Source: Caulifigura coniformis (GTDB lineage Bacteria > Planctomycetota > Planctomycetia > Planctomycetales > Planctomycetaceae). Taken from it: 64,000 bases of DNA. The notes under the pieces were generated by a model. That model worked only from the letters and a program-made list of their open reading frames with translations. It had not been told where the DNA came from and did no database searches. Shown here piece after piece: positions 43,218 to 51,738 of this stretch. How positions within the stretch are numbered: position 1 is the stretch's first letter; each line of letters starts with the position of its first letter. The stretch is taken from the NCBI RefSeq assembly GCF_007745175.1, contig NZ_CP036271.1, positions 2,252,154 to 2,316,153 on the forward strand. The letters are read 5' to 3'. The translations under genes and the position numbers were made by a program.

Positions 43218-45422
43218 GTGTCTGCTTCTCTCTCTCCCAGTGCAACGGCGTCCGCGCCTCTGACCGTTGCCCTCATCGGCAATCCCAACACAGGAAAGAG
43301 CACGCTCTTTTCCGCACTGTCCGGGATCCAGACGCGGATCGGCAACTATCCCGGCTGCACCGTCGAAAAGAAGATCGGCAGGCTGCAGATCGGGTCACGC
43401 CCGATCCGGCTGGTTGACCTTCCAGGAACGTACAGCCTCTCCCCGCGGTCGCCGGACGAGATGGTTTCGGTCGATGTCCTGCTTGGACGCATGCCCGATG
43501 TCGGCCGCCCCGATGTCATCGTCTGCATCGTCGACGCTTCGAACCTCGAGCGGAACCTGTACCTGTTCACGCAGCTCCGGGAGCTGGGGATTCCGATCGT
43601 GCTGGCGCTCAACATGTGGGACGTCGCACAGCGGAACGGTGTGAACATCGACGTCGCCGGGCTGGAGAAGCAGCTGGGCGTTCGCGTCGTCACCTGCGAG
43701 GCGCAGCGGAAGCGGGGCCTCGAGCCGCTCAGGGAAGCAATCGTCGCGGCCGCCTCAACGACGGCCGCGCCGCCTCCGGAGCTGCTCCCCGAACCGGTAA
43801 GGCGCGAGGAGCAGGTCCTGACGGACTGGCTGGCGTCGCAGGGAAAGAAAGAACCGCATTACCTCGTCGAGCGGGCGATTCTCGACGTCGGCGGCGAAAC
43901 CGAACTCCGGTTCCTCGCGGAAACGCCTGCGGGCGCTCGCGAAAAGCTGGCCGAGGCGCGAAAGCGGCTGACTGACGGCGGGCTTCGGCTGGCGGCCGTC
44001 GAATCGCTGTCGCGCTACCGGTGGATCCAGTCGCAACTGGACGGACTCGTCACGCATTCCGAGACCGGCCGCGTTTCGATCACTGACCGCATTGATGCGG
44101 TCGTCACGCACTGGTTCAGCGGAACGCTGATCTTCGTGGGCATCATGTTCACGATCTTCTGGACGCTGTTCATCTTCGCCGACGGGTTGATGGGGAACAT
44201 CGAGGAAGGACAGGGTTGGGTTAGCGACCTTGTCACTTCGAACATGGCGCCGGGAACGCTGCGAAGCCTGATCGTCGACGGCCTCATCAACGGCGTCGGG
44301 TCGGTGATCGTGTTCATCCCGCAGATCGCGCTCCTGTTCCTGTTCATCGCGATCCTCGAGGACTGCGGCTACCTGGCGCGGGCGGCCTACCTGATCGACC
44401 GGTTCATGACGAAGTTCGGCCTGAGCGGCCGGTCATTCGTCCCGTTGATGTCGTCGTTTGCCTGTGCCATTCCCGGGATCATGGGAGCACGCGTCATCGA
44501 GAACCGGCGCGACCGGTTCACGACGATCCTGATTGCGCCGCTCATGAGCTGCTCGGCCCGATTGCCGGTGTACCTGCTGATGACCACGGCGTTCGTGCCG
44601 GCGGTTTATTTCCTGGGAGGCTGGCTGCCGCTGCAGGCGCTCACGCTGTTCGTGATGTACATCCTCGGGGCGGTCGTGGCCGTGCCGATCGCGTGGCTCC
44701 TGAAAAAGACGATCCTGACCGGTGAAACGTCGCCGTTCGTGATGGAGCTTCCGGAATACAAGTGGCCTTCGCCGTGGATCGTGGTCCAGAGGGTGATCTC
44801 TCAGGCGTGGCGATTCCTCGAAGAGGCCGGCACGCTGATCTTCGTGACGACGATTCTCGTGTGGGCCGCCGGCTATTTCCCGGGCGACCACACGGAGTCT
44901 CACGCCCTGGCCGCGCAGATTGAGGCGCTCGAAGGCGAGGAGACACCTGACAAGCCGCGGATCGAGGCACTGAAGGACCAGAAGAACCACATCGACTCGG
45001 AACTCCTTTCAAACAGCCTGCTGGGCCGGACGGGGAAGTTCATCGAGCCGGCCGTGCGGCCGCTGGGCTGGGACTGGCGGATCGGCATGGCGGCGGTGGC
45101 CTCGTTCCCGGCGCGGGAAGTGATCATCGCGACGATGGGGACGATCTTCAGCCTGGGCGGCGACGTGGACGAGGAAAACGAATCGCTGCGCGGGGCCCTG
45201 GCCTCGGCGACGTGGCCCGACGGCCGGCCGCTGTTCACCGTGGCGACGGCCGTTTCGATCATGGTCTTCTTCGCGCTCTGTGCGCAATGCGGCGCGACGC
45301 TGATGGTGATCTTCCGGGAGACGGGGCAGTGGCGCTGGCCCGTGTTGACTTTCAGCTACATGACGGCCCTGGCCTATGTCGCCGCGTGGTTGTCATTCGT
45401 GATTGTCTCAAAGTTCACATAA
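43218..45422 (+). CDS. feoB: Ferrous iron transport protein B
   Basis: A 734-residue membrane GTPase/transporter. The N-terminal G domain has G1 GNPNTGKST (21-29), G2/switch region IGNYPGCTVEKK, G3 DLPGTYSL, and G4 LNMWD. The helical GDI-like region is followed by transmembrane core segments including LIFVGIMFTIFWTLFIFADG and SFACAIPGIMGARVIENRRD (gate/cysteine motif). The C-terminal half also has the usual second gate, ASFPAREVIIATMGT. It imports Fe2+ across the inner membrane. The start is GTG 43218. Likely co-transcribed with feoA; a terminator follows. Confidence 0.95.
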   Translation: MSASLSPSATASAPLTVALIGNPNTGKSTLFSALSGIQTRIGNYPGCTVEKKIGRLQIGSRPIRLVDLPGTYSLSPRSPDEMVSVDVLLGRMPDVGRPDVIVCIVDASNLERNLYLFTQLRELGIPIVLALNMWDVAQRNGVNIDVAGLEKQLGVRVVTCEAQRKRGLEPLREAIVAAASTTAAPPPELLPEPVRREEQVLTDWLASQGKKEPHYLVERAILDVGGETELRFLAETPAGAREKLAEARKRLTDGGLRLAAVESLSRYRWIQSQLDGLVTHSETGRVSITDRIDAVVTHWFSGTLIFVGIMFTIFWTLFIFADGLMGNIEEGQGWVSDLVTSNMAPGTLRSLIVDGLINGVGSVIVFIPQIALLFLFIAILEDCGYLARAAYLIDRFMTKFGLSGRSFVPLMSSFACAIPGIMGARVIENRRDRFTTILIAPLMSCSARLPVYLLMTTAFVPAVYFLGGWLPLQALTLFVMYILGAVVAVPIAWLLKKTILTGETSPFVMELPEYKWPSPWIVVQRVISQAWRFLEEAGTLIFVTTILVWAAGYFPGDHTESHALAAQIEALEGEETPDKPRIEALKDQKNHIDSELLSNSLLGRTGKFIEPAVRPLGWDWRIGMAAVASFPAREVIIATMGTIFSLGGDVDEENESLRGALASATWPDGRPLFTVATAVSIMVFFALCAQCGATLMVIFRETGQWRWPVLTFSYMTALAYVAAWLSFVIVSKFT

Positions 45423-45423
45423 A

Positions 45424-45460
45424 CGGCCGCGATCTCGTCTGGCCTCGTGGCCGCGTTTTG
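45424..45460 (+). terminator. Terminator after feoB
   Basis: CGGCCGCGA (45424-45432) pairs with TCGTGGCCG (45445-45453), a 9-bp stem including one G-T wobble, followed by CG and TTTT. It begins next to the feoB stop codon. Confidence 0.7.
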
Positions 45461-45720
45461 GGTTAGACGTGGCGTGTCGATCGCGATGACGTCCCTGGAA
45501 TCCGCGGCCGCGCGTCAAAGTCTGCGTGGTTCGCCCGACTTATCACCGAACGCTTCTTTGCCCGTGGAAAGCGTTCGGCGCGGGAGAGGGTTCAACCTCG
45601 AAATCGTGCCGGGCGGGTGAAACATTGCTGACAATTCCTGTCGTCAGCCGACACCAGAATCAGGGGCCATTGATGGACTCGGGCCGGCAGGCGCGAACTC
45701 TTCAATCTTGAGGAGCCCAC

Positions 45721-46422
45721 ATGAGACAGCACGACGCTTCACAGACGCCCGTCACCGGACCGTGGATCGAGATCCGCGGCGGACGCACCCGCTTCCCGCA
45801 GCGGCCCATTGAGGGCGACCGGTTCCTCATCGGCTCGGGCAGCAACTGCCAGCTCCAGCTGGGGGGCGGCATGCCGATGGCGCATTCCGTGATCTCCTAC
45901 GGCCCGGGAGGCTGGACGATCGAGGCCCTCGTTCCCGAACCGCCACTGCGGGTCGAGGGAAAAGTCGTCCGGCAGGCGTCGCTGTTTGACGGCGAAGTCA
46001 TTGAACTCGGCCCATTTACTCTCGTGGCACATCTCGCGGCCGTGGCGGAGCGGGATCTCCTCAATCCGATCGACGTCGCCCGCACCGTCGCCCTCGCCGA
46101 TGTGGATGCGCCTCACCGATTCGTCGGCCGGCTCGCGGAGTTCACGGCGGAGGAACTTGTCGAGCGTCTTACGGCCGACCTCGCTGCGGCGGTGATCGAC
46201 GGGCAGGGTCCGTCGGCGACTGGCGAACTCCTGCAGGAATCGATCGCGGCGGAGACGACCGGGATCAACGAAGAAGAACTCATCGCGGACGTCATGGCCC
46301 AACTGGCGGAAATGACCGCCCGGATCGCCATGCGGCCGCGGGATTCGATCTCCATCGAGGAATCGATGCGGACGCCGATTCCTCACGATGCGGACGGAGT
46401 TCCGCTTCGCAAAAGCGCCTGA
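45721..46422 (+). CDS. FHA-like domain protein
   Basis: A 233-residue protein. Residues ~15-105 form a forkhead-associated-like beta-sandwich: IEIRGGRTRFPQRPIEGDRF, LIGSGSNCQLQLGGGMPMAH, HSVISYGPGGWTIEAL, and the final strand VIELGPFTLVAHL. The R-SNC..H spacing resembles phosphothreonine-binding FHA motifs (GSxxxC..L..), so binding of a phosphorylated partner is plausible. The C-terminal half is helical and acidic with no known domain. GAGGAG about seven bases upstream supports ATG 45721. The 298-base gap before it carries only the feoB terminator. Confidence 0.7.
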   Translation: MRQHDASQTPVTGPWIEIRGGRTRFPQRPIEGDRFLIGSGSNCQLQLGGGMPMAHSVISYGPGGWTIEALVPEPPLRVEGKVVRQASLFDGEVIELGPFTLVAHLAAVAERDLLNPIDVARTVALADVDAPHRFVGRLAEFTAEELVERLTADLAAAVIDGQGPSATGELLQESIAAETTGINEEELIADVMAQLAEMTARIAMRPRDSISIEESMRTPIPHDADGVPLRKSA

Positions 46423-46438
46423 TCCTGCCGGCAGTCGC

Positions 46439-47359
46439 TCAGGCCTTCTCGCCCTGTGGACGCAGGTAGATAAAGTTCTTCCCGAGCCGGCCGTTGTAGT
46501 TGCCGGCCGAGATCTTCACGACGCCCGGAACGTCCTTCGCCGCCTCGATCGCCTTGTGCGTCGCGCTCGTGACCGTCTCGAGGTCGCGGCCGTTGATGAT
46601 GATCTCCTGGATCGCCACCACGCCTGCGGGAACCTGCGAATCCGTTCCGAGTTTCTCGCGGAGAGTGGGGCAGAAAAAGTGGTTGGTGCTGGCGAAGAGG
46701 AAGGAGTACCTGCTCCCGGCCTTTGATCCGCTGGAGGCGACGCCGCCGGGGAAGGGCGTGATGACGTCGGCGACGGTGAGGGCCGCGTCGCGGGCCTTTT
46801 CCGCGGCTTCGAGGGCCGCCTGCTGGGTGACACCCATGAACCACAGGTTGCCCCCCATGATTCCGTCGCGGAAACCGAACCGGCGGTCGAGGACGAACTC
46901 GCCCGACATGATCGGGATGGCCCACATCTTCCGGCCATAGCGCTCGGTGCGATACTGCCAGCCGTCGCCGAACAGGGCGATCTTCCGTCCCAGTTTGAAA
47001 TAGGGATCGGTGTCGAGCAGGTTGAAGCAGGCGGTTGTGGGGCAGGTGAGGATGTTCTGGCTGAGACGCGCCAGGAGGACTTTCTCCAGGGTCGCTTCGC
47101 GATCCTTCTTGAAGCGGGGGAGGTGGAACTGCAGGATCACGCCCGGGCGGCCGTCGGGGGTCGCGAATGATTCGTCGCCGCCGGGCCCCACATAGCGATC
47201 CACCCCTGCTTCACAGTCGCAGAGGATGGAGCTGGAAGCGTGGCCCGTGGCCGCGTTGACGGCGTGGTCGAGCCAGGTGCGATTGACGGCCGTCACCAGC
47301 ACCTGCGCATAGATGCTGCGAAACGCCTCGGCGTAGGTGTCTTCAATCTCAGCGGCCAT
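46439..47359 (-). CDS. ftr: Formylmethanofuran--tetrahydromethanopterin formyltransferase
   Basis: A 306-residue Ftr/FhcD protein. IEDTYAEAFRSIYAQVLVTA, TGHASSSILCDCEAGVDRYV, TPDGRPGVILQFHLPRFKKD, SQNILTCPTTACFNLLD and MGGNLWFMGVTQQAALEAAE match the family closely along its full length (about 300). It moves the formyl group between formylmethanofuran and H4MPT; in methylotrophs the Fhc complex runs it to release formate. No other fhc gene is in the window. It is preceded 48 bases upstream on the same strand by a small TPR gene. Confidence 0.93.
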   Translation of the reverse strand: MAAEIEDTYAEAFRSIYAQVLVTAVNRTWLDHAVNAATGHASSSILCDCEAGVDRYVGPGGDESFATPDGRPGVILQFHLPRFKKDREATLEKVLLARLSQNILTCPTTACFNLLDTDPYFKLGRKIALFGDGWQYRTERYGRKMWAIPIMSGEFVLDRRFGFRDGIMGGNLWFMGVTQQAALEAAEKARDAALTVADVITPFPGGVASSGSKAGSRYSFLFASTNHFFCPTLREKLGTDSQVPAGVVAIQEIIINGRDLETVTSATHKAIEAAKDVPGVVKISAGNYNGRLGKNFIYLRPQGEKA

Positions 47360-47407
47360 AGGTGTCCTGCCCGGAGCCCACGATTGTCGCCTGCGGATGC
47401 GTGTCGA

Positions 47408-47728
47408 TCAGTGACGGTGGCCCGACAGCTGGTGGGCCTTCGCCTTCGCGTCCTCGGCTTCAAGGATCCGCCCGCAGCGCATGTAGATCACCGACAGCTG
47501 TGTGTAGGCGAAGACGTCGTCCGGCATCAGTTCCACGACTTTCTTGGCATGCTCGATGGCCTGCTCGGGCTGGTGGAGCCGCTGGTAGTAGACGGCGAGG
47601 GCCGCATGAGTGTCGGTGTGTCCCGGCTCGATGGCCAGGACTTCGTTGAGTTTGGCGATCGCGCCGGGCAGGTCGCCGGCGTCCTTGATCTTGATCGCTT
47701 CGTCGTAGATTTCGTTCGCCGTAGGCAT
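47408..47728 (-). CDS. Small TPR protein
   Basis: A 106-residue protein made of about three TPR units: YDEAIKIKDAGDLPGAIAKL, ALAVYYQRLHQPEQAIEHAK, and LSVIYMRCGRILEAEDAKAK, followed by a short His-rich tail (HQLSGHRH). Cytoplasmic, no signal peptide. It is the gene directly upstream of ftr, with 48 bases between, and likely co-transcribed. It may act as a scaffold for the C1-transfer enzyme, an inference from position only. Confidence 0.75.
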   Translation of the reverse strand: MPTANEIYDEAIKIKDAGDLPGAIAKLNEVLAIEPGHTDTHAALAVYYQRLHQPEQAIEHAKKVVELMPDDVFAYTQLSVIYMRCGRILEAEDAKAKAHQLSGHRH

Positions 47729-48022
47729 AGCGTCAGTCAGACCGAGTTCTGAAGTGGTGATGGAGACCGAATGATAGCAGCTTCAGACGAAGAATCGCCC
47801 CGGGCGAGCTGGCGGGTTCCCCCGGCGAGGAAGCAAGATGAACGGAGTCAGGGGGCGGTTGTGTCTTCTTGCACTCTTTCCCGCTGTTCTTTCACGGAGG
47901 GGCTGTGTCCGCGGCGTCGGGCTGGTCGTTTGTCCGTCACGACCTTTGCGCATTGAATGCGTGACGCCCCATCGGTGCTGGTTTTCATTGTGCTGGTTCC
48001 GGCGGTGATGGCTTACCCTGTT

Positions 48023-48050
48023 CCCTCCACTCTGACGTGAGGGGTTGCGC
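48023..48050. repeat. CTGACGTGAGGGGTTGCGC-type tail repeat, copy 3
   Basis: CCTCCACTCTGACGTGAGGG then GTTGCGC, identical over the last 19 bases to 21587-21605, but without a TGTGAC array beside it. Confidence 0.65.
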
Positions 48051-48154
48051 GATCTCTCGGGAGGGGCCCGCGAGGATCGACTTTATGCCGTTGCCGCAGG
48101 AACCCGTTTGGCTTTCGGGAAATGCGACTGGCGGCAGAGGGGCGCTGTTGGTTG

Positions 48155-48235
48155 TCCCCTCCTCCGGCCTTCGGCCACCTCCTCCCCGCAGTGGAGGTGT
48201 TTTCCGGGAGGAACTCCCAGTGCGGGGAGAAGGCT
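48155..48235. repeat. CCGGCCTTCGGCCACC..CTCCCCG..GGGGAGAAGG repeat, copy 1
   Basis: Starts with CCTCCGGCCTTCGGCCACCT, has CTCCCCG that can pair with a later CGGGGAG, and closes AGAAGGCTGG. Copy 2 at 62114-62195 shares both ends while the middle differs. Confidence 0.65.
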
Positions 48236-48271
48236 GGAATTGGCGGTGTGATGACATGCCGCTTTCCCGCA

Positions 48272-48333
48272 GATTGCACTGGCGGAGCCAGTGCCACCCA
48301 AGGCAGATTGCACTGGCGGAACCGGTGACACCC
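48272..48333. repeat. Palindromic repeat C, tandem pair
   Basis: GATTGCACTGGCGGAGCCAG then TGCCACCC, repeated 34 bases later with three changes. Each is an inverted repeat (CACTGGC/GCCAGTG). Confidence 0.8.
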
Positions 48334-48394
48334 AAGGACTTCCTGCCCCTCACAACTTCCTTCACTGGGAATTGGGAGCTGTGTGCCAGGTGGA

Positions 48395-48419
48395 CACAGG
48401 GGGCTGACGCCCCCCGCTC
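48395..48419. repeat. Palindromic repeat E copy
   Basis: CACAGGGGGCTGACGCCCCC then CGCTC: GGGGGC TGAC GCCCCC stem. Identical 25 bases at 52746-52770. Confidence 0.8.
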
Positions 48420-48585
48420 TCCGGGTCCCGTTCATTGGCGGATGCGATCGACGGCGGAAGCCTTCGTGGTCCAGTTTGAATGCCCGTCCCGGCGGTTCTA
48501 CACTCCGCGGTTCCCACGAAATCCGGCGAACCCCGGGCAGCTTCAGGCCGTCCACGCAGGGTCCGCCCGCCTTTGAGCATCTGCC

Positions 48586-49743
48586 ATGTCCTCGTCCGAG
48601 TCGCTCCGTTTTGAAACCCGCTGCATCCATACCGGCGTCCACAAGGATGGCGCGTTCGACAGCGCCACGACGCCGATCTACACGTCCTCCACGTTCGGCT
48701 GGAGCGACCTGAAGACGAACAAGGGTTACGAATACACCCGCAGCGGGAACCCGACCCGGCGGGCTCTTGAAGAGAACCTGGCCGCCCTGGAAGGGGGCCT
48801 CGACTGCCGGGCGACGGCGACCGGAATGGCGGCGATCACGACCATCATGCACATGTTCAAGTCGGGCGATCACATCATCGCCGGACATGACATCTACGGG
48901 GGGACCTATCGGCTGTTCGAAGCGGTCTACTCGCAGTTCGGGATCGATGTCGAGTTCGTCAACCAGCAGGATCTGGACCGGGTCCGCAAGGCGGTGAAGC
49001 CGAACACGAAGGCGATCTGGATCGAGACTCCCTCGAACCCGCTGCTAAACCTCGTCGACATCGCCGGGCTGGTCGAGATCGCCCACAAGGCCGGGGCCAT
49101 CGCAGTTGCGGACAACACGTTCCTGTCGCCCTATCTGCAGCGGCCGTTCGAGTTCGGTGTCGACATTATTCTCCACTCGACCACGAAGTACCTGAACGGT
49201 CATTCGGACGTGGTCGGCGGGGCCGTCATTACGCGGCAGAAGGAGCATGCCGAAAAGATCGGCTATCTGGTGAACTCGCTGGGAACGCCGTGCTCACCGT
49301 TCGATGCGTGGCTCGTGCTGCGTGGACTGAAGACGCTTGGGCCGCGGATGGAAGCCCATCAGAAGAACGCGATGGCCCTGGCCCGGTTCCTGGAGAAGCA
49401 TCCGAAGATCGAGCGAGTTTACTACCCCGGCCTCGAATCGCATCCGCATCATGCGCTGGCGAAGAAGCAGCAGAAGGGCTTCGGCGCGATGGTGACAGCC
49501 GACATCAAGGGAAGCCGGGCGACGGCCGAGAAGGCGATGACGAGCCTGAAGATCTTCAGCCTGGCTGAGTCGCTGGGGGGCGTGGAGTCGCTGGTCGCTT
49601 ATCCCGACACGATGAGCCACGCGACGATGACGGAAGAGTCGCGCCGCGCGGCCGGGATTTCGGAGCGGACGATGCGGCTGTCGGTCGGCATCGAGCACAT
49701 CGACGACCTGATCGCCGACTGGAAGCAGGCGCTGGAGGCGTGA
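48586..49743 (+). CDS. Cys/Met-metabolism PLP enzyme (cystathionine gamma-synthase/lyase family)
   Basis: A 385-residue PLP fold-type I enzyme. The PLP lysine is K201 in LHSTTKYLNGHSD; SGNPTRRALEENLAALEGGL, SGDHIIAGHDIYGGTYRLFE and IWIETPSNPLLNLVDIAGLV are characteristic of the family. It performs beta/gamma replacement or elimination between homoserine derivatives, cysteine and cystathionine. Subfamily (CGS, CGL or O-acetylhomoserine sulfhydrylase) cannot be resolved from the sequence alone. Stand-alone gene with a long hairpin downstream. Gene-neighbour evidence does not help. Confidence 0.9.
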   Translation: MSSSESLRFETRCIHTGVHKDGAFDSATTPIYTSSTFGWSDLKTNKGYEYTRSGNPTRRALEENLAALEGGLDCRATATGMAAITTIMHMFKSGDHIIAGHDIYGGTYRLFEAVYSQFGIDVEFVNQQDLDRVRKAVKPNTKAIWIETPSNPLLNLVDIAGLVEIAHKAGAIAVADNTFLSPYLQRPFEFGVDIILHSTTKYLNGHSDVVGGAVITRQKEHAEKIGYLVNSLGTPCSPFDAWLVLRGLKTLGPRMEAHQKNAMALARFLEKHPKIERVYYPGLESHPHHALAKKQQKGFGAMVTADIKGSRATAEKAMTSLKIFSLAESLGGVESLVAYPDTMSHATMTEESRRAAGISERTMRLSVGIEHIDDLIADWKQALEA

Positions 49744-49755
49744 CGACGTTGATTG

Positions 49756-49804
49756 ATCACTGGCCATCTGTCATTTGCCGCTTCAATGACAGATGACCAG
49801 TGAT
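49756..49804. terminator. 20-bp hairpin downstream of the trans-sulfuration gene
   Basis: ATCACTGGCCATCTGTCATT pairs with AATGACAGATGACCAGTGAT with one mismatch; the loop is 9 bases. It lies 12 bases after the stop codon. No T-run follows, so it may be an mRNA-stabilising or repeat-type hairpin instead of an intrinsic terminator. Confidence 0.6.
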
Positions 49805-50007
49805 GAAGGACCGATGACAAATCGGCCGTTCCTGCGGTGACCGCGGCGGCGCCTCTGAGAGGTCACCTGCAAACTGGATCGATATGTTCGGAAGGGCAAA
49901 GCTCATGCTGAGCGGCCCTCAACGAACACGGTCTTCTTCTCAGAAACCTGGCTCTGGCAGCCGTTGCGAGAGTTCCCTCGATCACAATAAATAGTCTCAA
50001 CCTGGAT

Positions 50008-50097
50008 GCGGCTTCCAAGGAACTCCGTTTGCAATGTTGGAGAACCACAGGTTGATCCGACCGGCGGCTAGCGCCTTGCCGCTCACTTGAGGAAGCT
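50008..50097. repeat. 90-base dispersed repeat A, copy 1
   Basis: Starts GCGGCTTCCAAGGAACTCCG and ends with GCCGCTCACTTGAGGAAGCT. Copy 2 is at 62022-62110. The central GCGGCTAGCGCCTTGCCGC can fold. Confidence 0.85.
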
Positions 50098-50183
50098 CAG
50101 TTCCTTTTCACCACACGGGGCCGTCAGCCCCTCAGAAGGCTCGGCGGGAGCCTCGCCCTCCCTTCTCGAGGTTTCCCATCGCC

Positions 50184-51548
50184 ATGTCGCATGACCCAAT
50201 CACTCTCCGCGGCTGGGACCAGGACCACGTCTGGCATCCGTTCACGGCGATGCAGGCGTACCGGACGGAAGACGCACCGATCATCGAATCGGCCGAGGGC
50301 TTCCACCTGACGGACGTCGTCGGACGGACGTACCTGGATGGGATCTCGTCGCTGTGGTGCAACGTTCATGGCCACCGCGTACCCGAGATCGATGCCGCGA
50401 TCCGCGAGCAGATTGACAAGGTCAGCCATTCGACGCTGCTGGGCCTGAGCAGCCGGGTGTCGATCGAGCTGGCGCGCGAGCTGGCGAAGCTCGCCCCGCC
50501 GGGGCTGACGAAGGTGTTCTACTCCGACAGCGGCGCGACGGCGGTGGAAGTCGCGCTGAAGATGGCGTGGCAGTACCACACCCAGAAGCTGATGATGCCC
50601 TCGGAGCGTCGGCTGTTCGCGACCGTGGGCAACGCTTACCACGGCGACACCGTCGGCGCCGTGAGCGTCGGCAGCATTCCGGTGTTCCACAAGGTGTACG
50701 GGAAGCTGTTGTTTGAAACGGTCAGCGTGCCATCGCCGGTGGCGCTGCGGCTGCCGGAAGGTTTCAGCGACCGCGAGTCTTACCTGAAATGGTGCTTCGA
50801 CGAAGTCGAGCGGGTGATCCGTGAGCAGCATGAGCAACTTGCGGCGTTCATCATCGAGCCGCTGGTGCAGGGGGCCGCGGGGATTCTCGTCCATCCGCAT
50901 GGTTACCTGCGTCACGTTCGCCGGCTGACGCGGCAGTACAATGTGCCGCTCATCGCCGATGAAGTGGCCGTCGGCTTCGGACGCACGGGAACGATGCTGG
51001 CCTGCGAGCAGGAAGCGGTGAGCCCCGATTTCCTGTGTCTGGCCAAGGGGATCACCGGCGGCTACCTGCCGCTGGCGGCGACGATGACGACGGAGGCGAT
51101 CTACAACGCATTCCTCGATGAACCGGCCGCCGGAAAGACGTTCTTCCACGGACACACTTACACCGGAAATCCGCTGGGCTGTGCAGCGGCTCTCGCGTCG
51201 CTGCAACTGTTTGCCAAGAACAATGTCGTCGCGAATGCGCGGCGGAACGCGGACCGTCTCGCGGACCGATTGTCCGTGTTGAAAGATCATCCTCACGTGG
51301 CGGAAGTGCGCCAGAAGGGGATCATGATCGGCATCGAGCTGGTGGCCGACCGCGAGTCGCTGACGCCGTTCACAGCGGAGCGGCGCACAGGGCACCTTGT
51401 GACGCTGGCCGCCCGCCGGCGCGGCGTGATGATCCGCCCGCTCGGTGACGTGGTCGTGCTGATGCCGGCGCCGGGGATGCCGGGCGACCTTGTGAACCAG
51501 CTGTGCGAGACGGCGCTCGAGTCGATCGACGAAGCGACCCGGGGATAG
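50184..51548 (+). CDS. bioA: Adenosylmethionine-8-amino-7-oxononanoate aminotransferase
   Basis: A 454-residue class-III PLP aminotransferase. [20 protein letters not shown] at the N-terminus, [30 protein letters not shown] and [19 protein letters not shown] are BioA signatures (HPF-T-M is the SAM/KAPA-site region). The cofactor aspartate is D259 in LIADEV and the PLP lysine K288 in [12 protein letters not shown]. It makes 7,8-diaminononanoate in biotin synthesis using SAM as amino donor. No other bio gene is in the window. No clear ribosome binding site. Start ATG 50184. Confidence 0.93.
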   Translation: MSHDPITLRGWDQDHVWHPFTAMQAYRTEDAPIIESAEGFHLTDVVGRTYLDGISSLWCNVHGHRVPEIDAAIREQIDKVSHSTLLGLSSRVSIELARELAKLAPPGLTKVFYSDSGATAVEVALKMAWQYHTQKLMMPSERRLFATVGNAYHGDTVGAVSVGSIPVFHKVYGKLLFETVSVPSPVALRLPEGFSDRESYLKWCFDEVERVIREQHEQLAAFIIEPLVQGAAGILVHPHGYLRHVRRLTRQYNVPLIADEVAVGFGRTGTMLACEQEAVSPDFLCLAKGITGGYLPLAATMTTEAIYNAFLDEPAAGKTFFHGHTYTGNPLGCAAALASLQLFAKNNVVANARRNADRLADRLSVLKDHPHVAEVRQKGIMIGIELVADRESLTPFTAERRTGHLVTLAARRRGVMIRPLGDVVVLMPAPGMPGDLVNQLCETALESIDEATRG

Positions 51549-51700
51549 GCCATTCCCGTGGCTCCTGCGCGGGCGATTGAACGGTTGTCGATTCGCGTTC
51601 GTCCCTCCATCGCCTGCGGAACCCGGAAGACCAGCATTGGAGAGGCTCTCGCGGTTTGCGAGACGCGTCGGGTGGTTTGGCAGGGGGAGGTTGTCGACGT

Positions 51701-51726
51701 TTGCACGGCTCACAGAGCCGTAGCAC
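51701..51726. repeat. Palindromic repeat D copy
   Basis: TTGCACGGCTC ACA GAGCCGTAGCAC, a near-perfect inverted repeat with a 3-base loop, between bioA and the following converging gene. Confidence 0.8.
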
Positions 51727-51738
51727 GGTTGGACCGTT

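Larger units (their letters stand above)
47729..48585. other. Repeat-rich gene-free stretch
   Basis: About 860 bases with no recognisable gene. It holds the short tail repeat (48023-48050), a CCTTCGGCC/CTCCCCG hairpin-type repeat (48155-48235), two tandem copies of palindrome C (48272-48333) and palindrome E (48395-48419). The segment 47729-48020 shows nothing recognisable. Confidence 0.65.
49744..50183. other. Gene-free stretch with hairpin and long repeat
   Basis: Carries a 20-bp hairpin (49756-49804), the 90-base repeat A (50008-50097) and short palindromes near 50114-50165. 49805-50007 shows nothing recognised. Confidence 0.6.

Noticed and set aside
45580-45620. GGTTCAACC that recalls a tRNA T-loop
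   Set aside because: No acceptor or anticodon stem around it; no tRNA found anywhere in the window.
45423-45720. DnaA-box/oriC near the skew change
   Set aside because: Only a poor TTATCACCG match; no cluster of boxes or AT-rich unwinding region visible.
49863-50048. 61-codon minus-strand ORF in the gap before bioA
   Set aside because: Arg-rich with no ribosome binding site, and partly made of repeat A.
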